A stretch of DNA of 32,459 bases. It comes from Vampirovibrionales bacterium. Its GTDB lineage: Bacteria; Cyanobacteriota; Vampirovibrionia; Vampirovibrionales; JAGQHJ01. Below, piece by piece: positions 1 through 8,687 of the stretch (the stretch's first letter is position 1; every line of letters begins with the position of its first letter). The notes beneath the pieces are model-generated. The model saw nothing but the letters and a program-made list of their open reading frames with translations. It made no database searches and had not been told where the DNA came from. Where the stretch lies: positions 1-32,459 of the forward strand of contig JANWIO010000025.1 of assembly GCA_025449835.1 (NCBI GenBank), read 5' to 3'. The position numbers were made by a program, and so were the translations under genes.

Positions 1-297
1 CCCGGTGCTTGCCGTCAGATCTCCAAACGTGGATGTGGTGGTATCGTTGGTAAAAGCACCGTTGGCGTAAAATTTCGTATACGTAATACTATTATTGGCC
101 GTGATATTCCCCAACGTCACATACCCTTGACCCTCTGTAATCGATACATTATTCCCTGTGATATTCCCCAGTGTTAAAACTTGTGAGGTAGCGGAAAACG
201 TCACATTTCCAGCCGCGTCCAGATTAATGGCATTACCACCTTTCGTTATCGTATTGTTGGTTGAAGTAATATCACCGCCATTATCCAGATTTAAAGT
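1..297 (-). pseudogene. Continuation of the haemagglutinin frame beyond the amber codon (partial)
   Basis: Translated in the same frame as the gene upstream, all 99 codons after the TAG at 298-300 are open to the window edge. They keep the same composition, with repeats such as VLTLGNITGNNVSIT and VTLGNITANNSIT. No frameshift is needed. The sequence is clearly the downstream part of the same beta-helix protein. It is separated by a nonsense mutation, or read by amber suppression, or is a sequencing error. The true 3' end lies outside the window. Confidence 0.8.
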
Positions 298-2565
298 CTA
301 TGCGCCTGCTGTTATACCCGCTGTACCTGTCACGTTGATGTTGCCGGAAACGGTCAACCCACCAGCAATGCCTGCACTACCGATTGTTAGGCTAGTAGCC
401 TTCACTCGGCCCAGTTCCGCTGAGGAGACATCCATCGTTCCACCACTGCCTGCATTGTCATTTTGATCTGTTGCACCGGCGACACTAATCGCTTTGGCTG
501 TAGTGGGTGTAATAGTCACTGTTCCTGCACCAGCATTAATGCTTCCAGTATTTGGAAGTGCAAATTCATCACCGGAAAATGTCATATTCCCACCATTACT
601 CGTAATTGCAGCAGCGATATTGATAACACCACTTCCATTAGCACTATTATCAGCATCCAAGATAATACTGAGCTTGCCTGAACCAGTGGTTGGCCCTGTG
701 ATGGCTGCGTTCACATTAATGTTTCGATAAGCCGACAGGGTCAATGTAGCGTTATTATTGGATGCGGTATTGAGTGTAATTGCACTGGAAACCGTAATAT
801 CCCCATTACTTGAACCGGGTGAACCATTTCCTCCCGTAGTAATATCAACATTTGTTCCAGCATTTAATGCGGTTTCAATGGTTGTATGTGAGATATTGGC
901 ATCTCCTGTGGGATTGCTACCTGTAATCGATCCATTCCCATCATCCGTCGTACCAATGGTTATGTTATAGGGGTCCATCAGCCAGGTTCCGGCAGTTCCT
1001 TTGGTGGCACTGGCATCTACCATACCGGTAACATTCAGGGTTTGCTTACCGGATGTTTCAACAAAGCCGCCATTACCACCATTTAGTCCACCCTTTGCCG
1101 AAATTGTGCCGCCAAAATCCGTTGTATTATCTGCCCAGACAACCACTTTCCCACCATCTCCATAGGTACCGGCATCCGCTTTCAGTGATACACCTGAATC
1201 AATGGTTGTCATGGTTGCGGTTCTGACATTATTGCCGCCGTGGGTATCTCCGCCAATCAAGGCGACCCCACCACCTTGATCACCTGACACATCGACCTGT
1301 GCTTGATCGAGCAGGCTGACCGTGTTCCCTAAAACTTCAATGGTTCCTCCTTTGCCACTGGTATCTCCTGTTGCCAGAAGATTACCCGTATTCACGACCG
1401 TATCGCCTTCCAAATGAACCAAACCACCATTGGGTGAAGCTTGGGTTCCACTGGCATCTATGGTCCCCGTGTTGGCAATGCTCCCTGTAATGCTGGTCAG
1501 CTCAATCACCCCATTGTGACTTTGGAATCCTTGAGCAGCAATTTCTCCGGTGTTATTCACCGCATGATCATAGAGCGCGTTGGCCAGCTCTGCCTCTGCA
1601 TGAATGGTTCCTCCTTGGGCATTTAATGTGCCAGAGTTTGAGATGGCATCATTGACTGCCGCTACTTTATTCTGTAGTGCCTGGTCAATGGTCACACTAA
1701 TCTGAAGGTTGTTATCCTCTGTCATTGTTACCTGATCGCCCACCGTGAGGTTAATCTGCCCCAATGGTGCCGTAATGGTCCCACTGTTGGAGATGGCACT
1801 ACCACTAAAGGCAATGAATCCCCCGGATTGGGCTTGAATGGTTCCCTCATTAATAATGGACGCCGGGGCGACATTGGGGTCTTTGCTAAAGGTCATCTTG
1901 CCATTGAGGAAGTCACTGTTTGAAATCCCTAAAGTGGTGGCAAAAAGAGAGCCCACATTCACCTGAGCAGACTGACCAAAGATAATGCCACTGGAATTAC
2001 TGAGAAAGACCTGTCCGTTAGAATGCATGGCCCCAAGAATTTGAGAAGGATTGCCCCCAACCACTCGGTTCAAGATCGCTGATTGAGAGCTGGGCAGATT
2101 AAAATTAACGGTTTCCCCCTGATTAATGTTAAAGCTTTGGTAATTGGCAATCGATCGCGTTGCCTGAGTGGTAACGTTTAAGGTGCTTCCCGTCTGGTTA
2201 AACTGAATATTCCCCGAAACCGATTGCATCCCCGTAGGTAACGCATAGGCTGAACCACTATTTAAGATAATAAACGCAAAAGCAGGCAATGCCAAAGACA
2301 GTGCCAGTCGAAAGGACTTTTTGGATTGAAAGAAATGACCCCGTTCCGGCGGGGGTAAATCCAAAGTCTCTAAAGATAGCACATTGGTAAGGTTTTGGGA
2401 CTCATAGCTGAGTAAGATACCCGGTCGAGATGATCCATCGGCAAATCCAAAGAGTTCTGCCAGAGACCGGAGTTCATGCTGGTAAAACACCTGAATGCGA
2501 TGCTGAAAGTAACCGATGAATCGGCCTTTGCAGAATCTGTCAATAACCAGGGTTTTCAGGAACAT
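298..2565 (-). CDS. Filamentous-haemagglutinin-like TPS secreted protein, ended by in-frame TAG
   Basis: This is a secreted adhesin-like protein of the two-partner secretion (TPS) class, expected to be exported by the Sec system and then by a TpsB/Omp85 pore (none is in the window). Numbered from the ATG at 2565, residues about 85-108 form a signal peptide ending in an A-x-A-like site. The haemagglutination-activity (TPS) domain follows at about 109-300, with the typical SNSSGIIFG and VNVGSLFATT segments. After it come Gly/Asn/Thr-rich beta-helix repeats, including GGFVETSGK and the family signature GTWLMDPYNITI. I chose 2565 because GGAG lies 7 bases upstream; a GTG at 2586 is also open but has no clear Shine-Dalgarno sequence. 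About 80 residues ahead of the signal peptide is unusually long. The frame ends at TAG (298-300), but the coding pattern continues beyond it, so this is a truncated or interrupted gene. Confidence 0.82.
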   Translation of the reverse strand: MFLKTLVIDRFCKGRFIGYFQHRIQVFYQHELRSLAELFGFADGSSRPGILLSYESQNLTNVLSLETLDLPPPERGHFFQSKKSFRLALSLALPAFAFIILNSGSAYALPTGMQSVSGNIQFNQTGSTLNVTTQATRSIANYQSFNINQGETVNFNLPSSQSAILNRVVGGNPSQILGAMHSNGQVFLSNSSGIIFGQSAQVNVGSLFATTLGISNSDFLNGKMTFSKDPNVAPASIINEGTIQAQSGGFIAFSGSAISNSGTITAPLGQINLTVGDQVTMTEDNNLQISVTIDQALQNKVAAVNDAISNSGTLNAQGGTIHAEAELANALYDHAVNNTGEIAAQGFQSHNGVIELTSITGSIANTGTIDASGTQASPNGGLVHLEGDTVVNTGNLLATGDTSGKGGTIEVLGNTVSLLDQAQVDVSGDQGGGVALIGGDTHGGNNVRTATMTTIDSGVSLKADAGTYGDGGKVVVWADNTTDFGGTISAKGGLNGGNGGFVETSGKQTLNVTGMVDASATKGTAGTWLMDPYNITIGTTDDGNGSITGSNPTGDANISHTTIETALNAGTNVDITTGGNGSPGSSNGDITVSSAITLNTASNNNATLTLSAYRNINVNAAITGPTTGSGKLSIILDADNSANGSGVINIAAAITSNGGNMTFSGDEFALPNTGSINAGAGTVTITPTTAKAISVAGATDQNDNAGSGGTMDVSSAELGRVKATSLTIGSAGIAGGLTVSGNINVTGTAGITAGA

Positions 2566-2952
2566 TAGGTGTCTCCAGAGCCACACATTTGGGTAATTAA
2601 CCTCAGAACATTCCAGGCCTCTTAGGTGAAATCCAGGTGATTCTGCCTGTTAAGGCTTTCATTGTCAGGCTTATCTCATCCTGGCAATTGAAAGTATTGA
2701 GTTGGTAAGTGTCTTACGGAAACTGGGTTTTAGGCCATAAGGCACTTTTAATCCATATCGGCAAAATCAATTAAGACTTAAGTGATGGTAAAAGTATCTT
2801 TAAATTTTCAATTTAAGGATGGACTAGTTCCCTTTATTTTGGAAAAAACGGATGAAATGATGTGAAAGCTTTTAAAATGCTGCAAGGGGTCTTTAAAATA
2901 CTTTTTTATGAACTATTATGAATGAACATGAATCTAATTTGGAGAAAACGCC
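2566..2952. other. Divergent intergenic region between haemagglutinin and GMK-like genes
   Basis: This gap of 387 bases separates two genes transcribed away from each other, so it should hold both promoters. I see a TATTAT box at 2914-2919, suitable as a -10 for the rightward gene but with no convincing -35. A small inverted repeat, GTAAG-TGT-CTTAC, lies at 2706-2718. The half near 2760-2920 is very AT-rich. No RNA gene or further ORF is supported. Confidence 0.5.
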
Positions 2953-3627
2953 ATGCGGGTGACGAGATTTGGAAGCAACCAATTTAATGTTGGTTATTAT
3001 CCTCAAATAGCTCAAGCAAAAGGACGTTTCATTCTTGTTTCTGGACCTTCTGGTGCCGGAAAGGGCACTGTAATTCAAGGAGCGCTTTTAGATCCCCAGA
3101 TACAATCAAAAATAACTCAGATTCCTTCGGTTATGACACGCTCGTTACGCCCTGGAGAACAGGCAGATGCCAGTCGGATACCGATCTCACGACAAGCTTT
3201 TCTTCAGAAAATGCAGAACGGAAAATTATTTCAATGGGCGTTTTACAATAACGAGTATTATGGAACAACCGTTAAGGATGTCTTGAAAGCGTTTCAATCA
3301 GGTCTTGACGTCATTTTGGAGTTGGCTGCACCGGATGCTTTGAAAATTCATAAGGCGTATCCCAACAAAACCACAACTATTTTTATTTCCCCCCCCCCTC
3401 CTGAAATGGTAACTCTAAGAAAAAGATTGATTCAACGTGGTACAGATACCAAGGCTTCTATTCGTACTCGTCTTAGGAAGGCGAAAGATGAGCTTGCGTT
3501 AAGACCACAGTTTCACAAAAATATTGTGAATCATGAAAATCAATTACCCCAAACCATTGATGCCTTAAAAGCTGCAATTCTGAATAAAATTCCCTTTGCT
3601 GGCAGAAAACGGCGAGAAATTGCTTAA
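2953..3627 (+). CDS. Divergent guanylate-kinase-like protein
   Basis: A GMK-fold P-loop kinase of 224 residues. The Walker A loop is GPSGAGKG (31-38). The GK-core arginines R63 and R66, the YYGTT motif (102-106) and the lid segment RGTDTKASIRTRL (162-174) are all kept. GMK normally phosphorylates GMP to GDP in the cytosol. However, three residues that bind GMP in the well-studied yeast enzyme (Tyr51, Glu70, Asp101) align by eye with R75, Q94 and A125. The usual D-x-Q-G after the central strand is also replaced (LAAPD, 124-128). Substrate or activity may therefore differ. The N-terminus is about 23 residues longer than usual and contains RFGSNQFN. The ATG has GGAG 8 bases upstream. A run of ten C (3389-3398) encodes the Pro stretch at 147-150. 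The gene converges on the kinase gene with a 7-base gap. Confidence 0.8.
   Translation: MRVTRFGSNQFNVGYYPQIAQAKGRFILVSGPSGAGKGTVIQGALLDPQIQSKITQIPSVMTRSLRPGEQADASRIPISRQAFLQKMQNGKLFQWAFYNNEYYGTTVKDVLKAFQSGLDVILELAAPDALKIHKAYPNKTTTIFISPPPPEMVTLRKRLIQRGTDTKASIRTRLRKAKDELALRPQFHKNIVNHENQLPQTIDALKAAILNKIPFAGRKRREIA
3389..3398. repeat. C10 homopolymer inside the GMK-like gene
   Basis: Ten consecutive C, followed by T then CC, encode Ser146 and Pro147-149 of the kinase-like protein. Family members have a short PP(S) here, so the position is natural but the length is not. A one-base slip would remove the lid and C-terminal third of the protein, making this a possible contingency tract or a spot prone to sequencing error. 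Confidence 0.95.
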
Positions 3628-3634
3628 AACGAGT

Positions 3635-6484
3635 CTAAGCAGAAAAGAGCGGTAGCTTAAAGGAAAAGATTGATCCCTTGTTTTCTTCGCTGGTGACATG
3701 AATTTCGCCACCATGCAATTCGATCAGTCGTTTTGTTAGGGCAAGGCCCAGTCCTGTTCCTTCGGCTTGACGTGAAAAAGAATTATCTACCTGATAAAAC
3801 TCGGAAAAAAGCTCTGGCAACTTATCCGCTGGAATTCCAATACCTGTATCTTCGATAGTGCAGATGAGCCATTTTTGATCGGCACTTTTTTCGATTTGCA
3901 GTTTTACTTCGCCTTCTGGGCGGTTAAATTTAATTGCGTTACTCAGGAGATTCAACAGAATTTGACGTAACCGACTGGGATCTGCCTGGATAAGTCCAAT
4001 GGAAGAATCCACATAAAAAGAGAGAAAAACATTTTTTTGAGCGGCAAGTTCTTTGATCAAGGCTTCGATACTATTGATGAGTGTGTGTATTTCGATTTCT
4101 TGCAAGGTTAATTTAAACGCACCCGCCTCAATTTTAGAAACATCCAAAATATCATTCACCATATCCAACAGGTGATGCCCACTAAAAATAACATTTTGAA
4201 CGTATTTAGACTGTTTTTTGTTGAGCACGCCGGCATAACCATTTTCCAACATCTCTGAAAAACCAATAATAGCATTCAAAGGGGTTCGAAACTCATGGGA
4301 CATGTTTGCCAGGAATTGGCTTTTCTTTTGGTTTGCAATCTCGGCGTCTTCTTTGGCTTGCTGAAGTTGGGTTTCCATATTCTTTCTTTCAGTAATATCT
4401 ACCCATGAGCCGATATATCCTGCAAAATTTCCATCGGGAGTTAATCTCGGTGCACCAGTTGCCAAAACCCACCGATATTCGCCATCAAAACGTTTTAAAC
4501 GATATTCCATAGATAATTTTTGCTGAACGTTCAGAGCGGTTAAATACGTTTTTTTCACTGTGTCTTGATCGTCTGGATAAACCTGTTCAAGCCAACTTAA
4601 GGTAACCTCATTTTCTTGTTTACGCCCCGTAAATTCTATCCAGGGCTTGTTAAAATAAATGCTTCGTCCTAATTTATCACCGACTCCGATCATGACCGGG
4701 GAACAATCCGCAATGGTTCTAAACCGTTCATCACTCTCCTGTAAGGCTTGTTCAATCCTTTTGTGATGCGTAATATCGATACAAGAACATATATAACCGT
4801 AGAACTCACCAGTTTCTGTGAATCGGGGTGTACCATTATCTAAAATCCAGCAGTAAACACCGTCTGCCCGTTTTAGCCGATATTCCATCTGAAAGTTTTC
4901 TCGAGCTTGAAAGGCTTTCAGATAAATATCAAAACAGCCTTGTAAGTCTTCTGGATGAATCCCTTCAGTCCATCCTGAACCGACCTCTTCTTCTAACGTT
5001 CGTCCCGTGAAATCCAGCCATTGCTTATTAAAATAGTTACATAAGCCGTCATTCCCGGCAATCCCGATCATGACAGGAGCAGTATCGGCCAAAATCCGAA
5101 AGCGTTCTTCACTTTCTTGAAGAATCTGTTCTGCAATCTTTCGGTCTGTGATATCAGTAACAACGCCTGAAATTCGCTTAGCATGGCCATTGCCATCACA
5201 TATTGCCTGCCCGCGTGCAAGACAACACCGATACTCTCCGGAAACGTGTTTAAGACGAAATTCAACCTCAAGCTTATGGTTCGGATCGGTTAAGTGTGCA
5301 TGAACAACTTCCTTAATATGATCAATATCATCTGGGTGAACCAACCGTAGTATCGACTCAATGGTGGGGGTATATGATTCTGGGGGATACCCAATCATTT
5401 GATATAACCGTTCACTCCAATACCCAATCGTGTGATTTAACTGAAAATCCCAAATTCCATCATTTGAGCCTTTTTCAATCAGTTTATATCGTTCTTTGAT
5501 AAACTCTGCTTCTTGTCGTGCTTGTCTTTCTTGCTCATACAGGTCTGCTTGGTAAAGTAGTTCTCCGAGATACGTTATAACCTTTTCCAACAAGTTTATT
5601 TCTTCATCTGTCCAAGAGCGTTGATACGAACATTGGTGCAGTGCCAATCGGCCGTAAGGATTGCCATGGTAAAAAATTTCATAAACCAGGGCTGATTGAA
5701 TCTGATACTTTTGCACAAAGGCTTGGAAAACTTCTGGAAATTCTGTTGGGTTAGAAGCGCTTAAAAAAAGAGACTCTGCAGGTTGTGTTCCTGTGCTATC
5801 CATTAAATAACTTGACTGGAATGGGATTTCAGACTTTGGAATTGGAATAATCGTTGGCGAATGATAATAGCTTCCAACCAACTCTGCCAAAATGGATTTT
5901 GAAGGAACCTCTGTCATGCAATTCTGGGGATCAATGTTTTTTTGATATTGAATGACATGGCAGCGATCCGCCTGGAAATATTCACCAATTAAAGCGGCCA
6001 GTGTATTTAATGTGGCATTAAATTCAGACGATTGGTGCATGATCGTTGCAATTTTTTGGAGCAAAAGTTCTTGTTGAAGAACTTGCTTTAACTTTTTGTT
6101 CTCGGACTCCAGGTTTTTTTGATGACCCACATCACGAATAAGAAAAGCATATTGGGGAATTCCGCTATCTTCCAATTGAAAAGAGTTGGTTTCAACAAAG
6201 CGTATCTCCCCATTTTTTCCATAAACTGTACACGGCAATGTTTTGTTGCAGTTCTGGATGCTCACTATTTCAGAGAGATCGGTATCGTTAAAAAGAGATT
6301 CTTTTAGGCTTTTACCCATCGTTTCTTTGGAACTGTATCCAAACAGCGTTTCAGCAGCGGTGTTCCAAAATGTAATGGTTTGCTCTGTATCAATAACAAT
6401 CATGGCCTCTGAAACATGATGAAGCATGGCCAAAGCCATGGCATTTTTATCAATTTCTGGAGAGAGACTGTTGTAATTCGGCAT
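3635..6484 (-). CDS. Multi-PAS/GAF sensor histidine kinase
   Basis: A cytoplasmic sensor kinase of 949 residues with no signal peptide or membrane segment. Order: PAS (about 15-120), coiled linker, GAF (about 145-315), three PAS/PAC units (about 335-450, 455-575, 580-700) each ending in a DITxxK/R-type PAC motif, HisKA dimerisation domain with phospho-acceptor His730 in MSHEFRTPLNAIIGF, and HATPase_c. The ATPase domain has the N-box (N845, N849), the G1 motif DTGIGI (879-884) and the G2 motif GTGLGL (909-914). All catalytic boxes are intact, so it should autophosphorylate. There is no receiver or output domain and no response regulator in the window, so its partner is unknown. The GAF domain keeps CHVIQYQ and WTDEEINLLE, common in light or redox sensors, but I see no obvious bilin-binding Cys motif. 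The ATG at 6484 fits the PAS start. Confidence 0.93.
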   Translation of the reverse strand: MPNYNSLSPEIDKNAMALAMLHHVSEAMIVIDTEQTITFWNTAAETLFGYSSKETMGKSLKESLFNDTDLSEIVSIQNCNKTLPCTVYGKNGEIRFVETNSFQLEDSGIPQYAFLIRDVGHQKNLESENKKLKQVLQQELLLQKIATIMHQSSEFNATLNTLAALIGEYFQADRCHVIQYQKNIDPQNCMTEVPSKSILAELVGSYYHSPTIIPIPKSEIPFQSSYLMDSTGTQPAESLFLSASNPTEFPEVFQAFVQKYQIQSALVYEIFYHGNPYGRLALHQCSYQRSWTDEEINLLEKVITYLGELLYQADLYEQERQARQEAEFIKERYKLIEKGSNDGIWDFQLNHTIGYWSERLYQMIGYPPESYTPTIESILRLVHPDDIDHIKEVVHAHLTDPNHKLEVEFRLKHVSGEYRCCLARGQAICDGNGHAKRISGVVTDITDRKIAEQILQESEERFRILADTAPVMIGIAGNDGLCNYFNKQWLDFTGRTLEEEVGSGWTEGIHPEDLQGCFDIYLKAFQARENFQMEYRLKRADGVYCWILDNGTPRFTETGEFYGYICSCIDITHHKRIEQALQESDERFRTIADCSPVMIGVGDKLGRSIYFNKPWIEFTGRKQENEVTLSWLEQVYPDDQDTVKKTYLTALNVQQKLSMEYRLKRFDGEYRWVLATGAPRLTPDGNFAGYIGSWVDITERKNMETQLQQAKEDAEIANQKKSQFLANMSHEFRTPLNAIIGFSEMLENGYAGVLNKKQSKYVQNVIFSGHHLLDMVNDILDVSKIEAGAFKLTLQEIEIHTLINSIEALIKELAAQKNVFLSFYVDSSIGLIQADPSRLRQILLNLLSNAIKFNRPEGEVKLQIEKSADQKWLICTIEDTGIGIPADKLPELFSEFYQVDNSFSRQAEGTGLGLALTKRLIELHGGEIHVTSEENKGSIFSFKLPLFSA

Positions 6485-6680
6485 TTTTTATAATCTTATG
6501 GCATTAATAAATTTAATTTTAATTAATGTAATAGTTATTACCGTAAATATTATCCCAAAAAAGATAATTTCCCTAACGGAAGAATAAAAATATATCGGTT
6601 GGACATATTTCAATTTTGAGAAAAACCTGGATTGATTTAAGATGATTGATGTCATTGGCATACAACCAGGAGGTTTGAAA

Positions 6681-6890
6681 ATGCAACAGTGTGAGGTCTG
6701 TGGTGGGCGTGTGATGCAGACATCCGAGGGCCATCGGTGTATGAATTCTCAATGTGAAGGTTCAAAAGAAAATAAACAGGAAGGGGTTATCTGTCGTCAG
6801 TGTGGTGAGCCTATGCATTATCGAGGTCTAAATTCTTGGGGCGAACCCAATTATTCTTGTTTAGAGTGCGGTGCAACGGTAAAATTATAG
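6681..6890 (+). CDS. Small double zinc-ribbon protein
   Basis: A 69-residue protein built from two tandem Cys4 knuckle pairs: C4/C7 with C20/C25, then C38/C41 with C60/C63. This spacing predicts two zinc ribbons. The start is decided by a perfect AGGAGG at 6668-6673, 7 bases before ATG 6681; a longer in-frame ATG at 6642 has no such site. Cys4 ribbons of this size occur in nucleic-acid-binding and scaffold proteins, but I cannot assign a specific role. It lies upstream of and co-directional with the aminopeptidase gene, though a separate promoter may serve the latter. Confidence 0.75.
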   Translation: MQQCEVCGGRVMQTSEGHRCMNSQCEGSKENKQEGVICRQCGEPMHYRGLNSWGEPNYSCLECGATVKL

Positions 6891-6948
6891 GTACTGCTAC
6901 TTTTTATAACACTTTAAATGAAGTGGTTTTGCGAAAAATAACTTACTG

Positions 6949-6977
6949 TTTTCATTTTTTTACTTTTTGTAGATAAT
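6949..6977 (+). promoter_or_regulatory. Possible sigma70-type promoter for M18 aminopeptidase
   Basis: TTTTCA (6949-6954), a 17-base spacer and GATAAT (6972-6977) give a moderate match. It would start transcription about 8 bases before the Shine-Dalgarno GGAGG (6992-6996). The weak -35 and short leader keep this tentative. Confidence 0.3.
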
Positions 6978-7005
6978 GATTTGAATATAATGGAGGTTGG
7001 TGAGC

Positions 7006-8535
7006 ATGCGGATTGCCTCAAGGTCTCAGCTAATGGGAATGAAGAAAAATCAAACGAAAACGACTAGAAATACCCAAAACGGTAAATCAGAAGAGACGTT
7101 AAAAGTTCGTTTTTCAGGTCAACCGCAGGTTAATGCAATGGAGTCCATGACTCAAGATGAGCGTAAGGCAGTTCAACAATACGGTAAAGCGTATCGCCAA
7201 TTTCTTCAGCAATCAGTTTGTTCTTCCTGGACAGCAAAAACCATTCTTGAATCGGCCCTAAAAGAAGGATTTAAACCCTACCCAATCGATGGTTCCCGGT
7301 TAAAACCAGGTGGAAAATACTATTTTAACAATAATGATGAATCTGTTGCCCTCGTTGTCATTGGAAAAGAAAATCCAGCCACAACGGGGTTTAATATCGT
7401 GGGATCGCATCTGGATAGCCCCCAGTTGGAGCTGAAGCCCAACACGTTGAATGAACAAAATCAGGTTGCTGAACTCAAAACAAAATATCGTGGAGGCGGT
7501 ACCTGGCTCACTTGGTTTAACCGTCCCTTGGGAATCGCTGGGAAAGTTTATGAAACAGTTTTGGATAATGATGGGCGTCCAAAGCTTCACTCACAAACAC
7601 ATTTACCCATGCAGAATGTCCGCCATGTTCGAATAGACTCGCCTTCAATTGTCATTCCCATTGAAGCCATTCATTTTAATCGAAAGCTTAACGAAGGTCG
7701 CGAGATTAACAAAGAGACAGACTTAAACCCCATTGCTGCCATTAGTAAACTGAATGGCAATGAGATTCAGGCTAGTATTCAAGACAATGTGATTGAAATC
7801 CTGAAAAAGCACCATATTGATCTCTCAAAGGCGGATCGAGCAGAATTATTTCTTTTTCCAACAGATCCGCCACAAGAAGTGGGATATGACAAAAGTATGA
7901 TTTTGGCACAAGGGCATGATGATCGCTCAATGTGCTTTGCTGCAATGCAAGCCTTAATGGAGGCTGCAAACAAAAGCGAGCCACCCGCCAAAACCAGTAT
8001 TGCTTACTTTTTTGATAACGAAGAAACCGGCAGTTTAGATAGAGGCAGTGCAACGTCAAAATGGGTTGAAAATGTTGCCAGTGATGTAATTCATTCCACA
8101 ACAGAAGATTCAATGATGACCTATTCGCAAATATTGCAATCTGCATTTTCCAAAAGCTTGATTATTTCAGCAGACGTGGCCCATGGGGTGATGCCGGCGC
8201 ATACGAAATATTTTGATATGCAAAATGCGCCGTATTTAGGACAAGGGCCTGCCATCAAAGTAGATTCCAGTGGACACTATGCAACAACGCCATTGGGGAC
8301 GGCGACCATTAAAGATATTTGTGAACGTGCCAAAATTCCTTACCAGGTGATGAGTACCCGACAGGATGTCTCCTGTGGAACAACCATTGGTCCTATGATT
8401 GCAGCTCGGACCAATGCATTAACGGTGGATATTGGGGCTCCTATTACGAGCATGCATTCCTGCCAAGAAATGGGGGCAACAGTCGATTTTTATCTCACCA
8501 AAGAACTTTTTCGACATTTCTTTTTGAATGATTAA
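7006..8535 (+). CDS. M18 family aminopeptidase
   Basis: A cytosolic dinuclear zinc aminopeptidase, expected to remove N-terminal residues (often acidic) from peptides as a large oligomer. Numbered from ATG 7006 (509 residues), the M18 hallmarks are GSHLDSP with zinc ligand H135, GHDDRSMC with the bridging Asp (305/306), DNEETGS with catalytic and zinc Glu 339/340, SADVAHGVMPAH with D390, and HSCQEMG with H484. All metal and catalytic positions look intact. The track of possible starts includes TTG 6997 and GTG 7000, but GGAGG at 6992-6996 is correctly spaced (9 bases) only for ATG 7006. The protein has a basic, low-complexity N-terminal extension of about 45 residues that is not part of the fold. 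It contains VRFSGQPQVN, resembling the RFGSNQFN segment at the start of the GMK-like protein. Confidence 0.9.
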   Translation: MRIASRSQLMGMKKNQTKTTRNTQNGKSEETLKVRFSGQPQVNAMESMTQDERKAVQQYGKAYRQFLQQSVCSSWTAKTILESALKEGFKPYPIDGSRLKPGGKYYFNNNDESVALVVIGKENPATTGFNIVGSHLDSPQLELKPNTLNEQNQVAELKTKYRGGGTWLTWFNRPLGIAGKVYETVLDNDGRPKLHSQTHLPMQNVRHVRIDSPSIVIPIEAIHFNRKLNEGREINKETDLNPIAAISKLNGNEIQASIQDNVIEILKKHHIDLSKADRAELFLFPTDPPQEVGYDKSMILAQGHDDRSMCFAAMQALMEAANKSEPPAKTSIAYFFDNEETGSLDRGSATSKWVENVASDVIHSTTEDSMMTYSQILQSAFSKSLIISADVAHGVMPAHTKYFDMQNAPYLGQGPAIKVDSSGHYATTPLGTATIKDICERAKIPYQVMSTRQDVSCGTTIGPMIAARTNALTVDIGAPITSMHSCQEMGATVDFYLTKELFRHFFLND

Positions 8536-8687
8536 AAGGGGATGGAAGTGGTTTTCGTTTGAGTTAAATTTTACATTTTCAACAAAGCGCTTGAATATCT
8601 GTATTTGTTTTTATAGAATTATATATAGGAGCGGATATAAGAAAGACTAATGGGAGACCTTGAACAAGAGGGTGGGGGATTTACAAA

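Noticed and set aside
298-300. Genome-wide reassignment of TAG
   Set aside because: TAG is the natural terminator of several well-bounded genes in the window, so only local suppression or mutation is plausible.
158-970. Several rightward ORFs opposite the haemagglutinin gene
   Set aside because: They are antisense shadows of repetitive Gly/Thr/Asn codons; no start signals or protein-like features.
3621-3641. Hairpin TGCTTA/TAAGCA between the convergent GMK-like and kinase genes
   Set aside because: Only six pairs with a nine-base loop and no T-run on either side, and it covers both stop codons. Too weak to call a bidirectional terminator.
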